Source: Hypoxylon rubiginosum
Taxonomy: Eukaryota > Ascomycota > Sordariomycetes > Xylariales > Hypoxylaceae
Length of the DNA stretch: 64,000 nt
NCBI GenBank assembly: GCA_902806565.1
Contig: CADCXA010000021.1
Location: forward strand, 930,001-994,000
Direction of reading: 5' to 3'
The number at the start of each line of letters is the position of its first letter. Positions within the stretch are counted from its first letter, which is position 1. The position numbers and the translations under genes were made by a program. Shown piece after piece: positions 21,956-32,564 of the stretch. Under the pieces are notes generated by a model, which saw only the letters and a list, made by a program, of their open reading frames with translations, was not told the origin of the DNA and made no database searches.

Positions 21956-22542
21956 TTAGAAGTTGATAAACTCCGATAGAAATACCGCGGTATGGTTGAA
22001 GCATGTGAGAAATCCATCCTCATTCGAGATAAGAGCATCTACCCGCGGAAACATTAGTCGTCGCTCACGAGGACAGAATGGTATACAAGGTCGGCTTACC
22101 CAGATCGACACCACTGTGCGTATAGATACCTCCCTCTGCGTAAGGAGTGCAATCGCAGGCATAATACGTTTTGGGAACCTCATATCCGTTTCCGTTGAAG
22201 CACTTCTCGCAAGGGAATCCCGTATTCGAATTATTCAACCCATGACCCCCGCTTTGTGCGAACATATGGCCATCCCCGTCGACGGAGTAACACCTAGAAA
22301 TATTCACATTGGTTCTTAGTTGGAAGAAGGAGAGAGGATACTTACAGGTTCAGATCGAGGCGCGTCTTGCGAGTCCACTTGCCGGTGTTGCTATCGCAAT
22401 CTCCCGTCAGGTCCTGAGGATTCCCGTTGTCGTCCAATCTGACTTCGAGACAGGTCGCATCGTAGCCACCGACCCGCTTCTCAAGCGTCGCGGAGGTGGA
22501 AGCTACTAAAAGCAAGAGGAGACTTGCGATGGAGATCTGCAT
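21956..22542 (-). CDS. Secreted cyanovirin-N-type (CVNH) lectin candidate, 157 residues, three exons
   Basis: Minus-strand exons are 22346-22542, 22100-22293 and 21956-22038. The introns of 52 and 61 nt have GTAAGT and GTAAGC donors and TAG acceptors. A signal peptide (MQISIASLLLLLVASTSA) precedes a dibasic KR at residues 22-23. The mature part follows the cyanovirin-N repeat pattern: CLEVRL...LTGDC, then TRLDLNLCYSV; after a Cys-containing insert (FPCEKCF) come YYACDC and GVDLDALISNEDGFLTCF. CVNH proteins bind mannose-rich glycans. In fungi, secreted forms are of uncertain role. A TATATAA stretch lies about 70 nt upstream of the ATG at 22542. The longer insert between the two half-domains is unusual compared with the plain cyanovirin fold. 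Confidence 0.78.
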
Positions 22543-24629
22543 TGCGGATATCTATTGTCGATACTGCGGGTATGATTGACTTGACATCCGTGGTCCTGGG
22601 ACTCACGACAATTATATAGGTGCCCACGCTGGCAACTCACCGTAGCCACAGCTCGTATCCTGTACGATGCATTCGGCACATAATAATGACCTAAACTAAA
22701 ATGGAAAAGTCGGGAGGCGGTAAGAGCTGAAGCAACCTGAGCGGTGGTGTACCAGGTTGCCCAAAGGCTAATCTGGCAAGGGGTAACTGCATTGAATCCA
22801 TGTCAACGGCCATAGAGTTGAAGAATTCAAGCGTTCCTCGTGGACAGGATTTATTATAGTAAGCCGGCTAGGAGTTATGTAGTAAGTTGGAATGCTCGGT
22901 CGGAATTCACACACTTAGTCGTAAGAGAAACCGAAGGTAGGCGGCATACTTGGCTCTTGAAATGAATGCATGTGCCTCTTGCCATCGCATACTCAACCAT
23001 ACTTCTATGGCCTTGGCGAGCTATATTTAGGTCCGTGTTGTTGTGGTTGCTTTTGAGTCTGGCATACTGCAACTAGGGTGGTATCGGTCGGCATGCTGCT
23101 CTGACTTCACGCAAACCGTAGTCTTTCAGGACTGGAGTTGTGTATGGATAACCGGTGCAACTTATGGTTATCTTTAAATGCCCGGTGTGTTTACTAGTTG
23201 TATTTCTAGGTAGGTAGGTAGAAATCACGGCTTGTCGGATTATAGACCATCGTTCAGATGGTTGGGAAGCCGGACGCGGCTAGTAGGATGTCTGGAGCGA
23301 ATCTCGCACGTTAAAAGCGCTATCCGCGATTATCATAACAATTACCGACCTCACCGAAAGAAGCGCCAGATAGAAATCATTCTATCCTCCCAAAGATACA
23401 CTCGCTAGACCCGGTAAAGAAGAAACGTCCGAGGTGGAAGGCCTATGGGTTATGATTGACCTCCTGAGGTCCTAAGATCGAGTTGTGGAAGGTTTTTATT
23501 ATGAGCGAACTTTAAGAGATATCGTGCGCAATACTTAATTAGTAGGAGCTCTTTTATATTAGCATCTTTTGAAAACAGCATTGGGTGTTGTGATTGGCGT
23601 GAACGAGATCTGCTCCGATCCGATAGTGTCCCTGGTATCCAACATCCAGCATCCAAGAGTGAAATCATGTCTAACGCGAGTAGCGCATGGGGTGTCTAAG
23701 AGACATTCTACTCTTTATCGTAACTACAGCCTCGTAGCGCTTGTCGCAAGGCCAACCATATGATAAGGGGTAGCAAGCACATTGTTGTGCGAAGAGCTAT
23801 GAATCTAGCCGTAGCCAGCTCTGAGTTAGGTAGACATAGGGGGAAAATAACAGAGGAACGTTCCCTATCCCATGTCTCTCCGTCGCTAGCCTGTCCCATC
23901 CCCCAATGGGCCTATGGTATCAACTAGGTGGCCAAGGGCTAAGACCTTGACAACGCTCATACGATGCCTCGATAATCGGGCAGGCGCGGCATAACACTCG
24001 GCGACGGGTAGAGATACAAAAGGATACCACCGATATCTTTCTCCCCGCTAACCAAATTCCATGGCCTAGTCCTTCTCGGGGATCTAGATAGCTCGGCCTA
24101 GCTTCTCTGTGTCACTTTCCTTGGTGGTCCGAATGGCCTGGCGGGTGTACCGAGCCGGGCGGATGGCTACGACGAGGCTTTAGGTGCGATGTCATGTCGT
24201 TCAAGCATAACATGAGCTCTACGGGTCGTAAAAGCACAGAGGTGGGCCTCGGAAAAGTAGAGAAGTTATGAAAGTGATAACGAGGATGAATTAGACAATA
24301 TGTCTCGGTGAAGGCATGCAGAGAGAGCTAGTGGATATAAATTTTTAGTGGGTAAGTGTGCTGTAATAATTTTATTTATAAAAAGCTCAGTGGGAATACT
24401 GCGCTATAATTATAGGGGAGTTAGTGGATAAGGGCCCTAATTGCTGCGTCGCAGCTGGCAGGCGAGCTGGCAGCTGAAAAGCCCCTATTTCGTGACCTCT
24501 ATGCGCTGCACTTCAATTGGCGAGACGCCGTCACCTTTCTAGATTGCTACTTGGAAGGATCTAGACCACACTGACAGTACATGCTCGCCCGTCCAGATAA
24601 CCGAGATCAATAAGTCTCAGTATGCAGGA
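22543..24629. other. Gene-free region with AT-rich relics
   Basis: About 2.1 kb without a supported gene. Composition shifts between ordinary and AT-rich (for example 24290-24440), and short open frames at 22875-23072, 23450-23668 and 23708-23899 show no family signal. A run of CTAGGTAGGTAGGTAG occurs near 23206. Degraded mobile-element sequence is likely but no element can be named. Confidence 0.4.
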
Positions 24630-26250
24630 TCATACTGCTTTACTGATCAGGTATCCGTCATGCTGCAGATTCTGGACCACTCCCTCGGGGTCATACTTGG
24701 CCCTCGTCTCCTCCAACTTGCTCACACCGCTGGCACCATAGCTACCAAGTAATTTCTGTGTCCACTTGTCTTCGTTCATGAAAATGAAGTCGAGCCACTG
24801 CCCCTTCTCATGGGCAAGCCCCTGCATGCCTTTGTAGAGCTCGTCAATCGCCTCTTGCGCAACGGAATCAATCTGTTGACCCTTCCACTCGGCGACGAAT
24901 GCTCACCCTGGGAATAAGAGTCAACCACTAATTAACCGGAGAAAAAAGGAGAAGAAAACGGGGAATATACAGGTTTGAGGGACATTGTCCAAGCCCAGAA
25001 TATTGCCGCCTCTTTTCTTCCCAGCGTCGATCGTGGCGGTCGAAGTGGGCTGAATGCTGTACGATAAATTGCCAGCAGCCGGGTACTTCTGCATCACTTA
25101 CTGGTAGTGTTTGTATACGTCCACGTGGAAGTCAGCGTCGACTTTGGAAACCTGGGACGCATATTGACGCGGGGCGACTGGGAACCCGGTTCCAATAGCC
25201 TCGGCAAGGTCCTTTAGTGCCATTCGTGGTAGGCACGGCGGCCGTGACGAGGCTTTTCAGGTTGAAGAAGGTGTCGAAAGCTTGGGGCCGTTTTTCAACC
25301 CATTCAGCATAGACGAACCCAACAGCAACGAACGTGGGGTTGACATATGTGAAGGTGCCATCTTAGGATCGGTTTCCATAGCCTCTTACAGCTCAGCTAC
25401 AGCCTGCATGAGATTGACGTAGTCCGATGGGCCATAGACGTTGACTGTGTACTGTGCCTTGATCTGCGGGTACCTACGTCTGGATATCGAAGCGCGTCAC
25501 GATGCCTGCCTCGCCAAGTCAACCCGCTGTCATGTAATGGGTGAGCACGGATGTCCACGTACCAAAGTCACCTTTGAGTACCTGCAATAGATCAGAGTTG
25601 ATTTTATCATTCGCGTTTACAGTTGTTGCGTCAGCTAGCACGATCTCGACGTTCTTGACGTTCTTGATCTGGTCTGCACCTAGCCCATGAAGACTTGGAA
25701 AAGCGGGCATCCCCCCTGATGGTGTCAGCAACGCATTACAGCTTGGGTTTAAACAATCGAACATGCCTCCAAGAAGATAGCCAGAGACGCCAACGTCCTT
25801 GTGTCGACCACCAATGACCGTAAGTTCACGTGCCTCGAGGTAGCTCTAGACGTCGCCCCATTTGTTTCCCGCGCCAACCTGCAGGACTCCATCCGAATCG
25901 AGATGCAGCGTCTTAAGATCCTGAAGGTCAATCACGATCCTAGAATCGTCGCTGCTGCTGAAACCCAGATTGGGATTATGACCGCCGCCTCGAATCGCAA
26001 ATTTTGATCCTGTTTCCTTCGCAGCCTTTAACGTGACTGCCACATCTTGAGGACCACTCGGCCGGACGAAAAAACAGGTCGCCGGAAGCCAACATGTCTG
26101 TGACCTGGAAGAGACATGCCCGCAGTGTACTCGGACGATGGGGTCTTTCTTGAATCGCTCACCAAGGAGCATCTCTCTCTGTTTGATACAGTGAGTCGTT
26201 TCGTAATGTGACACGATTTTTCAGTATTGGCTCTAGCACTGTGCAGCACA
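24630..26250 (-). pseudogene. Berberine-bridge-type FAD-dependent oxidoreductase, heavily decayed
   Basis: Minus-strand fragments reconstruct the order of a FAD_binding_4/BBE-like oxidase: CFFVRPSGPQDVAVTLKAA, the FAD-contact motif RGGGHN, VLQVGAGNKWGDV, LTVIGGR...DVGVSGYLLGG, GMPAFPSLHGLGADQ, TRFDIQT, and finally the C-terminal DFIFMN...KYDPEGVVQNLQHDGYL ending at 24630. These enzymes oxidise small molecules with a covalently bound flavin, often in secondary metabolism. The copy is dead: a TAG follows WGDV at the position usually Tyr, and further stops and frameshifts lie throughout 24840-25560. One former intron, about 25725-25773, has a GCATGT donor, a GCTGAC branch point and a CAG acceptor, so it was either a GC-AG intron or a mutated GT donor. 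The N-terminal end near 26250 is approximate. Confidence 0.85.
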
Positions 26251-26485
26251 TATGAGTAGTTGCCGATGCGGGCGTCGCTAGCTTTACAACACCGTCATGC
26301 AAGTTCTTACGCGAAGTCATAGTTGAAGCTGCTGGGCCTGAGGGAAAGCAGAGCGATGAAATAGACTTGCAACTGGTTGCTCAAAGACAGAGTCATGTTG
26401 CAAAGGATAAAACCAACAGTCGTATTGGGCGGAGAAAGGCACTGTAGCATGAGGTGATACAAGTAAAAAAAAAATGCAAAAGCTC

Positions 26486-26653
26486 AGCCAGGTTCGAGCC
26501 CCCCGCGGGGCTCGAACCTGGCTTACGAAAATCCTCGGGAGGATTTTACTGAGGGGCCGGGCGCGGGGCGGGGCCGGGTCTCGCACTCTAACCACTGGGC
26601 CATTGGGCCACTTGGCCCACGGTGGTTGGCCCACGGTGGCCCAGTGGTTAGAG
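26486..26653. mobile_element. Nested fold-back element with tRNA-like A- and B-box motifs
   Basis: Three perfect inverted repeats are stacked in 168 bases: 17-bp arms at 26486-26502/26507-26523 around GGTTCGAGCC, 9-bp arms at 26528-26536/26539-26547, and 17-bp arms at 26586-26602/26637-26653. The last encloses two direct copies of TTGGCCCACGGTGG (26612-26625, 26626-26639). On the minus strand GGCCCAGTGGTTAGAG resembles a Pol III A box and GGTTCGAGCCCC a B box, spaced about 80 nt apart. The GC content is far above the flanks. It could be a tRNA-derived SINE-like or fold-back element, or a decayed tRNA duplication; copy number elsewhere in the genome would decide. Confidence 0.5.
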
Positions 26654-27105
26654 GAGCTCCCGGCCGATGGAAAATGCTTTGTTGCTATGGAATATATAGC
26701 TGCGTGACCCGTCCTTCGCGAGCTTCCTTTACGCCACAGATAAGTCTGAGCTTTCAAAGGCTCTGATTGGCTAGCCACACATCAACGCACGTCTGATAAA
26801 TTTCATGTAAAATCATTTATATCTTAAATCCCTTTAAATTTTTAATAATTAGTATCTGATTGGCCGGTGAAATTGTGGCAGTACTAGGTAATGAAATAAA
26901 GAGAAGTTGATGTACCTAAGTACCCGGTACCCTTTCGATGCCGCCGTTTTGGGGAGCCTATATACATAATACATTGAAATTATGCGGTGTAACCATCATT
27001 GCCAGCAAGCACTATGGTAGAACTCCCATGTTCTTCGCGCGCCTAGTTCACCTACTCCGTTTTCTGACCATGATGCTGGCAGCAGGGTCATTAAGGATGT
27101 TCTCT

Positions 27106-28560
27106 TCAGCATATATCACCTTTGGTCTCCCCAGAATCACTCCTCCGCAGACGTGCTATGATAAGTTTAATCTCCGCAACTGCAACATACCTGCCAGGAC
27201 AAGCCTGGCTTCTATAGCCAAACGTGTTGACATCGGGGCCTAACTGAACCGCCTGAAATTTGCTCTTTAGCTCGGTGGTCGAGTGTCGCTTTCGGTAACA
27301 CCTTAGTGGGTCGATTACCTCAAGATTAGGCGTTACTGAAGGGTCGTTCTGATGCTGACGGTTCGCAAACGCCACTCTTTTGAGTGTTAGAGGTACAACT
27401 GCTTGTCTTTGGGGCATTATTATTCATTGTCAGTAGCTTTCAATTTGGGTATCAACGAGCATCACCTACGGAGCACCACAGGGTTGACTATAAGACACTC
27501 GACGAAGTAGCTGTCAAGTGAATGCAGTCTTGAGAGCCATGCCTTAGCATCAACACCCTCTTTAAACCCCCCAAGCTCTACATGGACTTCGTCAATCTCG
27601 TCGACAAGTATGAGAGGACACTCGGGGTGCTCGTAAATATTGAAAAGTATATTGGCGACGCTCATAGAAGTGGTGTGTATTCTGGCAAACTCCAGCATGC
27701 CTACCCTGCTCGACATTTGGGAAACGGTCCCCTCGGCTCCTATCGAGTTATCAAATATCTAGTTAAGACCGGTGTCCTCTTCTTGAACCTCGTGTCCCAC
27801 ACTCTTCTTCCGCTCCGCCTTTGCATGATGCTCAAGCAGTGGCTTAATTATGAATGTGACGCTTCGGTCGATGATATTGCGGAATAAAAGGGGCGATGGT
27901 TCTGTGCTATTAAGGTAAAAAGGTCGATCGAATAGCCATGCGCCAGCTGCAGCCACTCCTGGTTCTGGCAGGCCGGATATCCCAGGAAGACGCGAGCAGA
28001 GATTCGTGCAACGATCACGCAGCAGAAATCCAATATGTCGAGTCTGGGGTACCTCAGCTTCTTGAAATACACAAATCCGTCATCATCGAAGTCGTACCAT
28101 CGAGAAACGAGATTCTGTGCTAATGATTTAGCAGAATATCGAGTATGCTAACCTACTACCTTCAGCGAAACGAGCTAACTTACATCAATATGGACTTGCC
28201 TGCCGCTATACTTTGCCCCGGATATGGATACAACTTCAATAAAATAGTTCATAGGAAGTATGACAATGTCGCAATCAAATCTTCAGACAACATAATGGGT
28301 ATTTTTGACCTGTAGACCAACAATTAGGATGCGATTAGGTTAGCATAGACAATAGCAAACCCACCTTGTCATAGCCTTCTTGAATCAACTTTTAGCAACC
28401 AGCAGTAAACCTCACCTAAAGCAGAAGGCCGGGAACTGGCCATTTGGCGCGTCTTTTGTGACGTAACCGATTTGCACGGCCAGATCTGCCATCTGTGTCA
28501 TTTCGAGCTAGAAGAGGGCAAAGACAAACACGGACGGGCGATAAGCAAAAGGCAGCAGAG
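27106..28560 (-). pseudogene. Cytochrome P450, fragmented
   Basis: Minus-strand fragments in family order: a substrate-region piece (GQFPAFCF near 28440), ILPMNYFIEVVSISGAKYSG, KLRYPRLDILDFCCVIVARI then SARVFLGYPACQNQEWLQLA, the I-helix FARIHTTSMSVANILF, YFVECLIVNPVVLRR (K-helix/ERR region), and the heme loop NTFGYRSQACPGRYVAVAE near 27190. The Cys ligand and CPGR remain, but a Gly of the FGxGxxxC loop is replaced by Arg. The pieces lie in different frames with stops between them. The I-helix and order resemble ent-kaurene oxidase-like fungal P450s. No continuous coding sequence can be made, and exon limits are approximate. It lies next to the decayed FAD oxidoreductase on the same strand. 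Confidence 0.8.
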
Positions 28561-30041
28561 CTGATCTGGCGTACTCGAGTAGTAATTAGAGGGATGCTTT
28601 ATGATATCGATAAAATGAGTCTACCCTATATTTCATTATGAATGCAATGGCCTCTGGACTCGGTTTTGATCATCGTAGTTTTTGCCACTGCGCTGTGTGA
28701 AGATCTCGGGATCACGAATAATAAGTGGCACGAATCTGTTCAAGTTAGCCTCACTAAACCACTGGGTGGATCTTAAAAATAACGAGACTCAGGGGTGGGT
28801 TCTCTCAACCTTCGGTCCGTCTCGCAATCTCCCTAGGAACTACATGCAGCTAGGATTAAGTAATTCCTGGTTAGCAGATAGTGACTAAACGCCATCACAT
28901 ATCACATGGTTATATCCCGGGTTATCAGAGCAGTCATGTTTTCAAGTGTGTGTGCGCTTCATATGCACGGCGTCTGCAAATGCATAATCATATGTGCTTT
29001 AGAAAAGCAAAAGTACTCTAACGGCAAGTGTCTCCAACTCTTGCTCCTGATATGTTGACAGGCGTGAATCAGTTCACAACTTTACATTGGAGACTTATGC
29101 CACAATTTAATCTTACTGTTTATCCATGAAGCTACCCGTTGAATTCTGCCTGTGTAAATAAACACCAATTGCTGTCTTGTCGGTCATATCCTACGAAATG
29201 TTCAGGGAAAACAATATAATCGAACATTAGTGATGTTCGTCATCCGCGGGCCGCTCTCACGTTATCACATTCATGTCTGTCAGATATGAGCAAGCGAATA
29301 CGATAGAGATCCTAGGGCTACCATCAGAAACCCCAATATCCGGTCGTTCAGATTTGTCTGCGTCCAATGGGCATATATCCGAGGCTTTCGCTTTGCAGAT
29401 AATACTTCCTAGCGTAGAGCCGGTGGGTAAGGAACATTAACAGCAAGGTCTACATTTTCTCGCGTCAGTGCTTCGGTGTGACATTTTCTCACCTGATGCT
29501 TCAACAACCCAGCAAGCTGGATATGAACACCGTGTAGTATGATGCGATGGCGTTCTGGCTATGGGGATGTCTAGTCCGTTCCAGGATTGCCGCGGCCCTA
29601 GCATCCTAGTCGAAACAATCGAGGAATGACACTGTCGTGAATCAACTATTCATGGCCTTTGGATCTCTCTAGATTATCAAGAACTGTTACAGGGCTGCTT
29701 CTGCGGAGCCCTGCAAACTGTACTGTCTCAGCTCAGCTGAAGTCAAATGAAGCACACCGTCTCCCTTTTTAGCCTGTACCAGCAGTTGAAAATACCATAA
29801 CACTTCCCCGTCAATAAGAGACCATGTAAACATACCCACGCTACTGCTCCTAGAGATGTGAGTACCTCTCTAACGTATAAAGACACAGCTGGGCCACTTT
29901 CTGGTCCTTCGCAGGCGAATCACAGCAGCATTGTGATAGTTCACGTACAACAGTGGTCCAGTTCTAACTAGAATATACCTAAGAAAGTTCCATCAGTGCT
30001 AGCAGCACGCACCACTCTCCAAGTACCCCCTGAACCTTGAC
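28561..30041. other. Intergenic, no gene seen
   Basis: About 1.5 kb without a supported gene between the P450 relic and the F-box gene. A TATAAA at 29876-29881, about 160 nt before the next ATG, may serve as the F-box gene's promoter element. Confidence 0.4.
29876..29881 (+). promoter_or_regulatory. TATAAA element upstream of the F-box gene
   Basis: A canonical TATAAA lies about 160 nt before the ATG at 30042. The distance is within the broad range for fungal promoters. Confidence 0.35.
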
Positions 30042-30935
30042 ATGGCTTTTCAAGGCGAGCTGCAGCCGAAGCTAGCTCAAACCTCTACCTTAACAGCGAA
30101 TCTCAAGCCCAAAAACGAGCAAATCTACCAGCAAGAATGGCTTCAACTAATAACTAGCCAAGTTCCCCAAGCTATCGATCCGAGCAAAGACATATACTAC
30201 ACGAAGCAAGAGTCGCCGCCGCTGCCAACGTCGAACGACATCCGAAATACCGACCACGCGAGCCAAGTCCAGTGGTTCGCGTGCCAACTATCCAAGAAGA
30301 CCCTCCGACAGTACCTCGACCGCACCGCGGTGCCGCTCCCGCTGCCGACGGGCGGCGCCCGCCTCGAGATCCTGCCGCAGGACGTCCTCGACCGCATCTG
30401 CCGGCACGTCCCGTACGAGGACCTGCTGCGGCTGTACCAGCAGTCGCGCGCGCTGCACCGCCGGGTCGACCCGCACCTCGCCCCCTACCCGACGAAGCTG
30501 TCCCTCGTGCTGCGGGCCGAGCGCGACTTCCGGAAGCACCACGCGCGGGGGGCCGCGCCCCCGAACCTCGGCTGCTACATGTGCCACCGCGTGCTGCCGC
30601 CGGGCCTCTTCGCCATACGGCAGGCGCGGCAGGCGCTGGTGGTGGTGCGGCCGCCCGTCGCGGTCGCGGTCGCGGGGCACCGCCACCAGACCGTCGTCAA
30701 CCTGCGCCGGTTCTGCGTGCCCTGCGGCGTCCGCACGGGCTGCCACGGCCGCGGCGAGACCCTCGTCACGCAGACGGGCGCCCAGTACTGGCTCTGCGAG
30801 TGCCCGCGCGTCCACCCGGAGCAGGCCCCCGGCTGCGGGGGCTGCCGGATGTTCTGCCCCATCGTCGTGAGGCGGGCGGACGAGGCGGGGGCGGCAAGGG
30901 ATGCCACGTACAGGATATGGGAGCTGATGAAGTAA
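30042..30935 (+). CDS. F-box-type protein with a Cys-rich C-terminal half, 297 residues
   Basis: A single exon from the ATG at 30042 to TAA at 30935. An F-box-like segment lies at about residues 107-143 (LEILPQDVLDRICRHVPYED then LLRLYQQSRALHRRV), the module that links substrates to SCF ubiquitin ligases through Skp1. Behind it is a series of Cys pairs suggesting metal binding: CYMC near 178, CVPC near 226, CEC near 252, and CGGCRMFC near 265-272. The first 100 residues are polar and low in structure. GC content rises steeply from 30300, in contrast to AT-rich flanks, which lengthens open frames on both strands; the forward frame is chosen because of the F-box and Cys pattern. The target is unknown. 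Confidence 0.82.
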   Translation: MAFQGELQPKLAQTSTLTANLKPKNEQIYQQEWLQLITSQVPQAIDPSKDIYYTKQESPPLPTSNDIRNTDHASQVQWFACQLSKKTLRQYLDRTAVPLPLPTGGARLEILPQDVLDRICRHVPYEDLLRLYQQSRALHRRVDPHLAPYPTKLSLVLRAERDFRKHHARGAAPPNLGCYMCHRVLPPGLFAIRQARQALVVVRPPVAVAVAGHRHQTVVNLRRFCVPCGVRTGCHGRGETLVTQTGAQYWLCECPRVHPEQAPGCGGCRMFCPIVVRRADEAGAARDATYRIWELMK

Positions 30936-31951
30936 GGGGGAGGGGAGCGACGATCGTGTTACGTACGCTACGCTCTCGGAACCTCCCTTTAAGAACTGCA
31001 CGATCGGACGACGAGGCTCGCTAGCCCCATATCTTCTCCGACTCGGCATCCCTGCCTGTAGGAGTAGGGAGTTAATCTCGAGCCAATATATATATAACTG
31101 AGCTAGATGTAGATTCTAGGCTACTTTACCTGCGACTTCACTATTTTCTACCACGGCTAGGCGTTTCTGTGTGGGGAATACGGCAAGGATGGACAATCTG
31201 GTTAGCAATAAGGAAGTGTTTATTGAATAGGTATTAGCGATAAGTGTGTATACTTTGAAGGGACGTAAAATAAAGGTTGATAATGTTACCTTATGGGAAA
31301 TGCTGACGTTCCTAGTCTCATTACCTTGTGTGCATGTATACGCGTTCCTTCTGTTTCCTGAAATAGCCAGTCAAAAGCGAGCTTAGAACAATGCTCTTCC
31401 CAGATACGGTCAGAAATCAGGCACAATTCAACGGCGGGACTCACTCCGTCAGTTTGCTTCTTAATCCATTCGGATACTGTTCCACGTATTAGCGTTACTA
31501 CCACCTTCTTGTCTATTCGTACCCCTATTTGATATTCAAGAGTTGGGAAAGGGGTAGCCGGCCTCTATCTTAACGGGGAGCTTGCCATGTATTTTATCAG
31601 GTTAGTAGCACAATAATCTTAAAAATAAGCACTCAACACCCTCTCGTCAACTTCAAAGCTGTCGATTGAGAGCTTACAGAATGCTCGGGTCGGTCCTAGT
31701 CGCATCACTACGACATGCAGCACCCCGAGATTTTATTTAACTAACGACTCCTTATACTATATTGTTATTAGCCCTTTATCTCTACGATGATATATGACTC
31801 TGATTATATTAAAATTCACCGTGAATATTAATTATAATTAATATGTTCTTGACAAATATCCGGAGAGCGTAGGCTGCATGGTGCTGTGGATAATGAGTAA
31901 GGTACTGTTTAACTAGTGACTATGTACGTATATGTACACCTATTTAGAAAG
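30936..31951. other. Intergenic, no gene seen
   Basis: About 1 kb, AT-rich in its second half (31740-31860), with one short minus-strand frame (31286-31504) that shows no family signal. Confidence 0.4.
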
Positions 31952-32564
31952 CTATACGTGATCCCACTTGTCTTCCTCCCACCCATACATCGCAGTCATT
32001 TCGTCATACTTGAAGAACGTCTTTCCGTTCGGTACTACGACATTCAAATACTCCTCATCATTGAAAACCTATCGAGTTTTAGCTAAAGTGATAACAAGTC
32101 AAGAAGAAATACCCGTAACTTACTGCCAGCAAGTCGTCCAGGCTGCGAGTCCACAGATTCACGCCTCCGTCGTAACCCACCGGGGTGAGTCCGTATTGCG
32201 TCAAGTCAACGGACTCGTTCGAATGGAACTGCGAGTATTTTATAATATTTTGACGAACAATCGGAACCGAGTGGAAAATCTTGACATGCGGCCCGGACCA
32301 ACTAGGATTTTGGAAATTAGGTTGATGGATCAAGAGTATAAGAGCATGAGCTTAGGCTTCGGCATGGGGAACATACTACTCGTGGAATTCTTCGTAGGTC
32401 AAGTTATCTCTCTTTTTGATGAACAAAGTAATTTTCACAAGCTGGTCGCTTTTGGTTCTGGTTTCAATTGCCGATGCCGTCGAGTAGACGTTGAAGGAAG
32501 GAGAAAGAAGAGTGGTAACAATTAGACATGGCAAACTAATCCAAGACATCAAGCTCGAATACAT
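31952..32564 (-). CDS. EthD-domain protein, 160 residues, three exons
   Basis: Minus-strand exons are 32377-32564, 32124-32301 and 31952-32068. The introns of 75 and 55 nt have GTATGT and GTAAGT donors and TAG acceptors. Spliced, the protein reads VKITLFIKKRDNLTYEEFHEYWSGPH then KYSQFH, YDGGVNLWTRSLDDLLAVF, FNDEEYLNVVVPN, the arrangement of the EthD dimeric alpha-beta barrel family. Members act on small aromatic or polyketide compounds or assist oxidation, often in fungal biosynthetic or degradative pathways. About 40 residues precede the domain and include a hydrophobic stretch (WISLPCLIVTTLLSPSF), unusual for this normally cytoplasmic family; it could be a signal peptide or an unrecognised N-terminal intron. 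Unspliced, the frame stops after EEFHE, so the first intron is essential. Confidence 0.82.

Noticed and set aside
26486..26653. Functional tRNA gene on the minus strand
   Set aside because: A- and B-box-like motifs are present, but no acceptor stem or anticodon arm can be folded and the spacing is filled by other hairpins.
30272..31049. Long open frames in other frames and on the minus strand across the F-box gene
   Set aside because: They are Pro/Arg-rich shadows of a very GC-rich coding region; only the frame starting at 30042 has an F-box and ordered cysteines.
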